From Apoderus coryli (Eukaryota; Arthropoda; Insecta; Coleoptera; Attelabidae), in the NCBI GenBank assembly GCA_911728435.2, contig OU452216.1, positions 2,976,842 to 3,040,841 on the forward strand: a stretch of DNA of 64,000 nt, given 5' to 3'. This document shows positions 55,901 to 64,000 of the stretch, piece by piece (the stretch's first letter is position 1; the number at the start of each line of letters is the position of its first letter). Position numbers and translations under genes: made by a program. The notes beneath the pieces are model-generated. The model did no database searches and had not been told where the DNA came from. It saw only the letters and a list, made by a program, of their open reading frames with translations.

Positions 55901-58900
55901 CTAACGTACGCGAAGTACAGTTTTTTAGCGCATTAATATTGCGAAAAGATCTGCTATTTCTAACGATGTAACCATATGCCTTGGATGCATTAGCTATCAT
56001 CGTCATTATGTGTTCGCTGAAGGTAAAGCGCGAATCGAACACAACACCAAGATCCCTGGTAGTTTCCACACGTGACAATGCAGCGTCATGATTCGCGTAT
56101 TCAAAATCAATAGGGAACGTTCTCCTAGTATACGACACAACTTTACACTTTACCGGGTTCAGCATAAGAGTATTTGCATCATGCAGGACAATGCTCGCCC
56201 GCACGTGGCTCTTTGTGTAACTGACTTTTTGAAACAAGTGGCGATACCGACAATGAATTGGCCAGCCAGTTCCCCGGACTTGAATCCGATTGAACATGTG
56301 TGGGACATGCTAGGCAGATAACTGAGGTCTAAAATTCCTGGTGTCCGAAACACAGAAGAAGCGACAGCTGCTCTAATTGAAATATGGGAGAATTTGCCTG
56401 TAATTTTGCTTCATAATTAAATGTTTAAAACAAATTAAAACTTACAATTAATTTCTTAAAAAAAACGCAAATTTTTGTCGTCTGTTTTTAAAAACGCTTC
56501 AAAATGGGTATGAAACTTTGCAAAACAAACTGCAATTAGCTAGCTAGTCCTTTTAATAAATTTCGTACAAATTTGTAAAGAGAAAAAAAGGTTATGTAGA
56601 AAAAAATTGAAAAAACAACCCAACTTATCTGCGTTCCTTTAAATTTCCGGTGTGTGTAGATATTGGCGTCTCAAAACTACCCTACGCCACTGTTTGCCCC
56701 TGTGATTCCAACAGCATTCGAGAGGGCCCTAGCAGCACTACTTAGCGAATAGTAACGGTTCACAAGATCAAGTCGAATTTTAGTGCCATTCGCCGTGGTC
56801 CGACATCTCAAAGGCATCACTTAGTCTTGGATACTAGCACAGGGCATTCCGTAACGACTAGCAACGTGTAACTCTCTCCCTTACACCAACTATTCGAGTT
56901 AACGGAAAGAGACTTCAGCACATCGAGAGTTTCTCTTACCTCGGTAGCATTCTTGCGGCGAGCGCAAATATCGTTGATGAAATTCAGCATCGTATAAGAT
57001 GGGCGTCTAAGGATGAGAGAACATCGACGTTCGAACCAAGTTGCGAGTATATAATGCTATTGTGGTTCTTGCCCTTACGTATAGCTGTGAGTCTTGGACC
57101 ACTTATTGAAGGCATTTAAAAACCCTAGAAAAGTACCATCAATGATGTTTTTTTTTTTAATTGTTTAACACGTTACAGATCCAATTACAAGACAATATAA
57201 CAAAATAAATAAGCTACTAATAATAAACTAATTAATAATCCTACAAAACAAAAAAAAAGAAGATAAAACTAGTAAGAGAAATCATAATTTTAATTTTCAC
57301 ATCTACACAAATAAATTAATGAATATAAAAGAAATGAAAGATTGGTAAATGGGAGACCATATTATAGATGCGTACTCAAGCTTAGATCTTACCAGAGCAC
57401 AATACAAATTGGTTACACATTCAATATCACTAAAATCTTTGGTAACACGAAACAAAAAGCCAAGCATGCGTAGTGCATCCCGGGTAATACTTTGAATACG
57501 ATAATTAAATGACAATGCAGTGTCGACGTAAACTCCAAGATCCCTGACAACATCACAACACTCAAGCGCAGTGTCATTCAGCTGATAGCGATATTCAAAA
57601 ACAGTTTGTGATTTCGAAAATATGACAAACTTACATTTATTAATATTTAAAGGCAATTTATTATAGTTACACCAATCTTCAGGCTTAGGTAAGTCGCGCT
57701 TTAACAATATGCAATCCGAAATGTCTCGAATAGCACAGCACAACAACTTCAGATCGTCTGCAAACATCAAAAGGTTGCTTGTAAGTCCCTGGGATATGTC
57801 ATTAAGGAAAATTGAAAATATGAATGGTGCCAAACAGCAACCCTGAGGCGCTCCACTGGTGGGTGTGAAAGTTTCCGATTTATGATCATTGTATTCGACA
57901 TAGTGTTGTCGATCAAACAAGTAGGAAGCAAAAAACGTTAAAAGATCCTCATGAAATTTAAAGAAGTAGTCCATATTCAAGGGGAGTGAGATTTTAGATA
58001 TGGGAAATAAAAGTCAATCTCCACAAATAAATTTAATAAATCCCTCTAAGGGTCTTCAGTCACCATACATGTTTCGAGTGGTGGATTTGATTTTTGGTAA
58101 ATCAAATCCACCACTGATGATGAGGCCGGGTGCCTCGAAACATGTATGGTGACTGAAGACCCTTAGAGGGATTTATTAAATTTATTTGTGGAGATTGTGT
58201 TTTATTTCCCATGTCTAAGGTCCTCATGAAAACTCAACCTCGACATTTTCCGGAGGACAAGCGAATGATCCAGATTATCGAAAGCCTTCGAAAAATCTGT
58301 ATAAATCGCATCGATCCGCAGACCCTCCCCGAGGGTACGAAATACATCCTCTAGAAAACAGGTTAGGTTGGTTACTGTAGAGCGGCCTGGGAAAAAACCG
58401 TGATGCTGTGGATCAATCTGATGCTTAATTTGAGTAAATATTTTTCGGTGTAATGCCAAGCTTTTGAGAATATATTGGATCTCAGAGACCTATTAAGCAG
58501 AGTCTGCAGTGGCACGGCGAAAACAGACACACACAATCTCGTAAAATGAAAGCCGAGATGTCAGATGGTCCCGAAGTCATTTTGGGCTTTAATTGTTTGA
58601 GCGACATGAGAACATCATCGATATCAAGCTGACCCACCGATATGCGGGAAGAAGAAGAATGCACCTCCTGAGGGTGGGCGCCATCAACATATACGTTATT
58701 GAAGTATTTCGCGAAATCGTTTACTATGCCTTGGGGTGTTGAGTATTCAGCACTATCCGTACCATATATGACACCCAGGATTCTGGATTTTCGCTTCTTA
58801 CTCTGTACATAGCTCCAGAGCCTCATTGGATCTGTCTTCAATGAATTTTGAACTTCCACCAAGTAATTGTTATATGCAGCAGTTATCTTATATTTGATCC

Positions 58901-61900
58901 TGACTCTTAAATCCCTAAAGATGTTCAAACACTGCGTAGATTTCCACCTTTTCAAATGTTTTGACTTTTCCCGTATGTCGCAGATTAAGTCCCATGTGTA
59001 CCAACATGGATATTTGTATTTTTTAGAGTGAATTTTTTTAGTTGGAACACATACTAAATATGCCATCAAATATCCTGTAGAATGCCGACACGGCATCATT
59101 CACATCACTGATGCCATTAATAGAGGACCAATCCTGAAGCAACAGTTGCTGATATAACAGGGGGTAGTTTGCCTTTCTAAAGTTGTTCACTTTATTGTTA
59201 GTGTTGACCGGAAAATTTCTGTGACTCAACTTTGGCCCAACAGGATGAGACGTTACATTTAAAATCTTTTTATCTTATTTATGATGAAACTTTGACAAAT
59301 AAAAATCTTAAAACTATCAACGACTGACTATATAATTATTCGACATCACTTTCCAAAACAATTTCTTCAACGTCAGAATCTATGAAAGCCCCAAATCCTT
59401 CGGTATCATCTACAAAATCTCCAGGCTTAACAGTTTTTAAAAAGTTAAACTTTTCAATTCACGACCATCGGGCCATAATAGCTGCAGTTCTGTCTCAAAA
59501 ATTTTGTTTTACGTTGTACGACCTTTAGATATGTCAACAATTTGAGGTTCATCTGTAAGTTTTCAACGAGGAAATTTTATTTTTTACACGTTCTGGGTAT
59601 TTTTGAACATAGAGGTCATATAAAATTTACAAATTTAGATTTGGCGACAAAAATTTAACTGTAGAAGGGTTTCGGCTATAATGAGATATATTATGTATCT
59701 GGGCATATTTAATAACAGTTTTAACTTCTTTACATAATCCTTTCTTCTGATATTGCATTTCTTCGGCCATAATTTATTCCACGTTTATAGTATTGTTGTA
59801 TTATTTATTTGTTCTAAATTTCGACAATGCAAAATCAACTCTGTTCTGACTAATTCTTAATGATTTAAGCTAAGTATCTTGCATGTCATTCGATAAGTAC
59901 AGTAAAAATCCAAGAAGTCTTTTGCAGCTACTTTTTTTCCTTTTTATTTATTATGCTTCAGTTCACTGGTTTTTTTTGCAATAACATGCTAACCCTCATG
60001 ACATGTTTAACTTCAATAAGATGGCGCCAAAGGTTTGTTAAAAAATTACTTAAATATCTTTGTGGGTTAAAATGTTTTAAAATTACGAATTTATCCCAAT
60101 AAAATAAACTAAATCACTTAAATTTCTATTCCAAACCGAAGAAAACGCTTCAAGCGATGACTCGGCATATAGTATACGAGTAAATTGAAAAATTTTTGGG
60201 GGTTGACGCTGTATGGCATAACAGCGTCCCTTTGTCTAAAACGTAAGGAGCAATTTATAATTTTGTATCTACGTTTTAATCTAAACAGGTATAGAGAATT
60301 ACCTCAATTAGATTTTTGTAATTAATATTTATTATTAATTTCAGTTTCAGGAAATGATTTTGCGTTTGCAGGAACATTTGTGTTTGATTTTATTTTAGTG
60401 AACAATAATGCAAGGGCGCGTAATAATCTAGATTTTTTGGAGGCTAATACCATTAACTTCCAAAATCCCCTGAGGTAAAAATTATGTATGTTCCTTATTG
60501 AAATGCTAATTATTATTATTTGTTTTCAATGTTATTTTCACACTTTTTTCTTAATAAAGATTACACAATTACTTAAACGTAAATTTAATGCTTAAGTTTG
60601 TGCATTTGACAATCGAAAAAAACATCAGTTGAATAAAATTCGCACTAACAACAAAATTTTGTACAGTCTGCAATATACCACTCTGTATAAATCGTTAGAG
60701 GCAGTGTTATAGCTTGTCCAGACGTCGACAGAAAGCCAAAAGAATAAATGCTCAAAAAGCTAAAAAAGTTTGTGAAAAATATACTATCAAAAAATGTCAA
60801 CAAATTTAAGTGGCCAGCAGTTTCTTAGAAGAATTATTGGAATTAAATGGCGGGAACAACTAGCCTTGAGGCGATGATGGTCAGGCACCAGCTGCGATGG
60901 ACTGGCCACGTAATCCGCATGACAACGGAACGCTTTCCAAAGAGAATCCTTTATTCACAGTTTAAGGTCGGCTCACCAAAGCAGGGAGGGCAGCAAAAGA
61001 GGTACAAGGATGTTCTTAAGACCAACATGAAGAAGTGTGGCTTAGATGTGAAGAGCAACTGGAAGCAGATCGCGAACGCTGCTCGAGAGGGAGACCAGTT
61101 ACGAGGGTCATGAAGTGAAGAGCAGCGTCGACGGCAGCGCACGTACAACAGCCGGTAAATGGTGGTGATTGGGTGTCAGTTTTGTGACAAAATTTGCGGC
61201 TCTAGGATCGGTGTGTTTAGCCTTCTTAAGGTTTACAACAGAAATCCCTGAGTTGGTATAATTCATACTCGTTAGCGAGTGATTACTGCGTAGGGTGAAT
61301 CATCTCGGATGCCACAGAGTTTTATAGTAAAAAAATATTTCTTCGAATACCTAAATTCCAAGTTAAAAATGATATCCATTCTCGATAAGGTAGCTCCTTA
61401 CCATGGGCTTCAACCTCTTAACGTTAAACTCGTAATTTACTTTTAGGGATTAAATCAAGGTTGTATGATGACCAATCAACGTTGCTCTAATGGCACGATA
61501 GTCATATCTCCGATTTGACTGAGGAAACAAACCCTATTTGATTAGTTGCTTTGAACAATCGAATTTTTTTTAAGCCATTGTTCAGTTCCAACCATTTAAT
61601 ATCAGGTCAGGAACAAACGAATGACTAACAACCTAACCCTTTTAACGTTTCATATGTCTCCCTTAATACATGATCATTTTTATTATTCTTCAGGTGATAC
61701 AGTACGCTTACTGGATTTGCTGGACGAAGGGTTAAAACGTGCATTAGACAAGCTGAAAGAAAAAGAACGTGACAAAGTATTGACCGCAGATGAACTCAAA
61801 CAAGCCCAAGAATCCATTGCCTACGGCTGCATCAAATATGCTGATTTGTCACATAATCGTAATCATGAATACGTATTTTCATTCGACAAGATGTTGGAGG

Positions 61901-62304
61901 ACAAAGGGAACACCGCTGTTTATCTACTCTACGCGTATACCCGTATCAAATCAATTGCCAGGAACGCCAATTTTACCTCAGAGGATATCAAAGAGCTGTC
62001 TAAAAAGCATGACATTTCTCTTGAGCATGAGAAGGAATGGAAGTTGGGTAAAGTGTTGCTTCGTTTCCCTGACGTGTTGAATAAAATGCTGAAGGATCTG
62101 TGCCTGCATCATTTGTGCGAATTTGTTTATGATATCGCAACTACGTTCACCGAATTCTACGATTCGTGTTATTGCATAGAAAAGGATTCATCTGGTGATA
62201 TTATTAACGTGCATTATGGTAGGATTCTATTAGCGGAACTCACTGCAATGGTGCTTGAAAGATGTTTCCATGTTCTGGGCCTAAAACCTGTATCGAAAAT
62301 GTAA
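46944..62304 (+). CDS. ArgRS: Cytosolic arginyl-tRNA synthetase, copy 2 (six exons)
   Basis: Exons 46944-46985, 47049-47198, 47259-47493, 47549-48118, 48441-48854 and 61694-62304 give the same 673-codon product with all splice sites kept. HVGH (about 223-226), KKKFKTRS (about 463-470) and the whole anticodon-binding exon are unchanged. I see three amino-acid differences from copy 1, all mild: Glu9 to Gln, Glu68 to Asp and Arg332 to Lys. There are about 17 synonymous ones. That pattern fits a protein under purifying selection in both copies, whether they are paralogues or alleles. Intron 5 is 12.8 kb. AATAAA signals are at 62304-62317. Confidence 0.95.
47049..47198 (+). CDS. ArgRS: ArgRS copy 2 exon 2
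   Basis: Same 50-codon coiled-coil segment as copy 1. Confidence 0.9.
47259..47493 (+). CDS. ArgRS: ArgRS copy 2 exon 3
   Basis: Begins [11 protein letters not shown]; Asp replaces Glu at residue 68. Otherwise as copy 1. Confidence 0.9.
47549..48118 (+). CDS. ArgRS: ArgRS copy 2 exon 4
   Basis: HIGH-type motif HVGH kept. The last full codon is Lys instead of Arg; two synonymous changes noticed (Ala GCG, Pro CCC). Confidence 0.95.
48119..48440 (+). repeat. ArgRS intron 4 (copy 2) with ATTATGTAACAA blocks
   Basis: Same structure as 20681-21002, virtually identical. Confidence 0.5.
48441..48854 (+). CDS. ArgRS: ArgRS copy 2 exon 5
   Basis: Five base differences from copy 1 noticed, all synonymous. 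It ends in the KMSKS-equivalent loop before donor GTAAGT. Confidence 0.95.
49181..49569. mobile_element. ACGT-rich MITE (copy 2)
   Basis: Left TIR TACCCAGCTAGCAA; right end TTGTTAGCTGGGTA, with one mismatch relative to copy 1. Same 389-bp length and GACGT-dense interior. Confidence 0.85.
49865..51876 (-). mobile_element. Ty3/gypsy LTR retrotransposon, 5' part deleted (copy 2)
   Basis: LTRs 49865-50032 and 51709-51876 (168 bp each, about two differences), with target duplication GTACG at 49860-49864 and 51877-51881. It has the same insertion site and the same internal deletion as in copy 1, so insertion and deletion came before the duplication. Confidence 0.9.
50034..51702 (-). pseudogene. 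Gypsy pol remnant: RNase H and integrase (copy 2)
   Basis: Frames 51628-51344, 51293-50487 and 50480-50034. The integrase region keeps the His/Cys zinc finger and all three core acidic positions ([25 protein letters not shown]). A single stop at about 50484 separates it from the C-terminal module. The RT frame is broken near 51340-51293. It is non-functional because the gag-protease-RT part is absent. Confidence 0.85.
52862..54400 (-). mobile_element. 5'-truncated LINE reverse transcriptase (copy 2)
   Basis: ORF 54238-53111 is the same as copy 1 ([28 protein letters not shown]). Upstream, about 50 bases near 54308 and a few near 54366 are deleted, removing most of the FKGGDPQN block that copy 1 still has at 27397-27615. 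Confidence 0.85.
54550..56417 (+). pseudogene. Tc1-type transposase split by a LINE (copy 2)
   Basis: Counterpart of 27766-29635 with the same frameshifts and DD34E residues. The LINE interruption is at 55236-56180. Confidence 0.85.
55236..56180 (-). mobile_element. 5'-truncated LINE inside the Tc1 (copy 2)
   Basis: Same as 28452-29396, including the AATA tail repeats. Confidence 0.85.
56868..57147 (+). pseudogene. RTE-like LINE fragment, first part (copy 2)
   Basis: Counterpart of 30084-30363, ending at the poly-T of the inserted LINE. Confidence 0.7.
57148..59240 (-). mobile_element. Jockey-like LINE (copy 2)
   Basis: Frames 59229-59038, 59099-58482 (205 codons, open across positions that are broken in copy 1), 58459-58202 ([34 protein letters not shown]) and 57980-57303 ([12 protein letters not shown], intact FADD). 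A 436-bp part present in copy 1 (30559-30994) is missing near 57343; its ends share AGATT. Overall this copy is less decayed in the RT core than copy 1. Confidence 0.85.
57994..58218. mobile_element. Palindromic MITE inside the Jockey-like LINE (copy 2)
   Basis: Same as 31629-31846, with a slightly longer loop (TTTTTGGTAAATC) and better paired arms (GACTGAAGACCCTTAGAGGG). Confidence 0.9.
59241..60820. other. Uncharacterised segment with exon-like frame (copy 2)
   Basis: Counterpart of 33004-34595. The exon-like frame is 60345-60474, with the same splice-like borders. No further gene. Confidence 0.35.
60821..61113 (+). pseudogene. RTE-like LINE fragment, second part (copy 2)
   Basis: Counterpart of 34596-34888 ([20 protein letters not shown]). 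Thr replaces Ile in one position. Confidence 0.8.
61694..62304 (+). CDS. ArgRS: ArgRS copy 2 exon 6 (terminal)
   Basis: Same 202 residues plus TAA as copy 1 exon 6. Nine synonymous base differences counted, no amino-acid change. Confidence 0.95.
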
Positions 62305-62699
62305 ATAAATAAATAAAACAGCATAACCTTTGTTAAATTTGTTTTTTATTTATTAATGCATATAAACATTTCGTAACATCAACAAAGATATAAAATAATG
62401 TCAATAAAATGTCACTCTTTTATATGGATATTTGATTTTTTAAGTGAATACTTCTTTGGCCGCATGAGAGTGATTTTTCAAGGTCGCGTCACGACACGAT
62501 TTATAAAATTTTCGTCCCGCAAAAGAGATGAAGCATATATCAAATATGAGGGAGAGAGAGACAGAGATATTTGTGGTGTATGCTACACACTATATCCTAT
62601 ACCATACACTATTATGTATATAGCGGCGAGAGAAAACGAGTGCATGCATAGGCACAGCTACACTTAGGGTGTTATTTTACAAAGCAAAGAATGTGTATT
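62305..62699 (+). other. ArgRS copy 2 3' UTR and flank
   Basis: Counterpart of 36099-36493. AATAAA signals at 62304-62317. No gene. Confidence 0.55.
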
Positions 62700-63755
62700 A
62701 TACGAGATATTTAATTTATTTTTCTGTGATTTCTCCAAAGCATTCGACTGTGTAAGTCATAACATCCTAATTAACAAGATACAGCACTACGGAATTCGGG
62801 GGGTTTCACTGGGATGGTTTAAGTCGTACCTTAGCAACGGAAGTCAGTGTGTGAGGGTCAGTGTGGCTGTGTCTTCTTGCAGGCCGATGGATTGTGGAGT
62901 TCCACAGGGTTCGGTGTTGGGTCCTATTTTGTTTTTGCTATTTATTAACGACATTACATGCATAGACATCAGCGGTAAAGTATGTCTCTTTGCTGATGAT
63001 ACTAGTTTCACTTGGTGCGGCCCGGATAGTGTGGCTCTTCATAGTACCATATCCAAAGACTTAATCACCATCAAACCTGTTGTGCTTGAACACTGCGAAA
63101 ACTAAATCTGCGCTGCAGTCTTCTGAACTTAATAATTCCACTATTGACGTCGTTTCTTCTGTGAAGTTTCTGGGCCTTGTTGTTGACAGCTCCCTGAAGT
63201 GGAAGTTGCACATTGATGCGTTATCAAAAAAATTAACAGGTTTTGCGTTAAGATCAGTTTCCAAAGAACTTAAATTGTCAACTTCCATAACAGCAGCGAA
63301 TCCCATCTTCGATACGCCCTCCCATTCTGGGGTACATGCTGTGCAGCGCAATTTGGGCGTATTTTTAGATTACAAAAAAGAGCTATTCGATACTCTCTGA
63401 GATTGCACTATAAAGCTCATTGCCAGGACTTCTTCAGAAAATTTAAAATACTAACACTACCTTCCTTATTCATATTGGAATCGGTCTGCTTAATCCGCAA
63501 ACACCTGGCAGATGTCTCTGAAAGACCATTCTATAACTATCTCCTTAGAAACGCCGAACATGACCTTTATCTGCCAGCCCCATCCTACGAATTAATCAAA
63601 AGCTCGATTATATACAATGCAAAAAAAAAATGCACAACCATCTGCCAATGGAAATCAAATTGCTATCACCCCTTCCTCGATTCCGTAAAGCTCTAAAGAC
63701 GTATTTGTTAGAAAAAGCTTTTTATACCGTAGGTGACTTTTTGAATGTGCATTAA
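62700..63755 (+). pseudogene. Degenerate LINE reverse transcriptase after copy 2
   Basis: The frame reads NLFFCDFSKAFDCVSHNILI (first catalytic Asp), KIQHYGIRGVSLGWFKSYLS, MDCGVPQGSVLGPILFLLFI and CLFADDTSF (catalytic Asp pair), then a frameshift near 63080. It continues as DVVSSVKFLGLVVDSSLKWK, HYKAHCQDFFRKFKILTLPS, LFILESVCLIRKHLAD and a last frame MEIKLLSPLPRFRKALKTYL ending at a stop near 63753. It is a 5'-truncated Jockey/CR1-type LINE with several frame breaks. The duplication breakpoint (62729) lies within its first ~30 bases, so those bases also end copy 1. Confidence 0.85.
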
Positions 63756-64000
63756 TTTTTGAGCGATTCACACACTGGATAGTAGTTTGTATTGAGGGTT
63801 TTGTATATACATGTATATATATTGAACTGTAGAATATTTACTTAATTAATTTACTTTAAGTATTATTCTTATGTTTTATATGTTTTGTTTACCTGCCTAC
63901 AAATTATTTTAAATTTTTTGACAAATATATATAAATATATGTAATAACAAAGATACTGTCGATACAAAACCGGTGTAGGTATTGATTCAATTTTTTATGG
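63756..64000. other. LINE tail and AT-rich flank
   Basis: AT-rich DNA with TATATA runs. No gene or clear poly-A tail can be fixed before the window ends. Confidence 0.5.

Larger units (their letters stand above)
36524..62729. repeat. Tandem duplication, copy 2
   Basis: Direct repeat of 9990-36523. The net length is about 330 bp shorter: two extra satellite units, a 170-bp tandem duplication and a 38-bp hairpin insertion are outweighed by loss of one foldback unit (about 650 bp), a 436-bp LINE deletion and smaller indels. Confidence 0.93.

Overview
The window is a stretch of animal, most likely insect, nuclear DNA. It is AT-rich, has interrupted genes with GT-AG introns, and is crowded with insect-type transposable elements: rosa-like mariner, Tc1, Jockey-like and RTE-like LINEs, a Ty3/gypsy LTR element, MITEs and long foldback palindromes. 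The order cannot be fixed from sequence alone; a beetle is plausible. I see no prokaryotic operon, CRISPR array or rRNA gene.

The main fact is a tandem duplication. Bases 9990-36523 (copy 1, about 26.5 kb) and 36524-62729 (copy 2, about 26.2 kb) are direct repeats of each other. They join at a clean junction with only 2 bp (GA) of shared sequence, which lies inside a dead mariner on one side and at the start of a LINE reverse-transcriptase fragment on the other. The two copies differ by scattered substitutions, indels, satellite copy number and small hairpin events. It is either a real recent tandem duplication or two haplotypes assembled end to end.

Each copy carries a complete cytosolic arginyl-tRNA synthetase gene: six exons and 673 codons, at 19506-36098 and 46944-62304. 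All splice sites and the reading frame are kept in both. The roughly twenty coding differences I can see are nearly all synonymous. The 13-14 kb fifth intron is a nest of mobile DNA. In order it holds an ACGT-rich MITE, a foldback element interrupted by a 5'-deleted gypsy element with intact LTRs and target-site duplication, a LINE, a Tc1 element split by a second LINE, and an RTE-like LINE split by a Jockey-like LINE that is itself split by a palindromic MITE.

Upstream of the duplication (1-9989) are a LINE RNase H remnant, a dead mariner with a 41-residue last catalytic spacing, an array of about 530-bp tandem repeats, and the penultimate exon of another host gene (6864-6955). The last exon of that gene lies at 10830-10944. 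The intron between them holds a 2-kb palindrome and a second dead mariner. Because the duplication starts inside this intron, copy 2 has only the orphan last exon (37363-37477).

Between that exon and ArgRS each copy has a 355-bp satellite array (10 units in copy 1, 12 in copy 2) built around a near-palindromic GACGGCCGGCTGTC core. It also has a small ORF of unknown nature that runs into the array, a tRNA-Thr-like pseudogene, a lone THAP zinc-finger first exon and a LINE 3' fragment. After copy 2 the window ends in a degenerate LINE (about 62700-63755).
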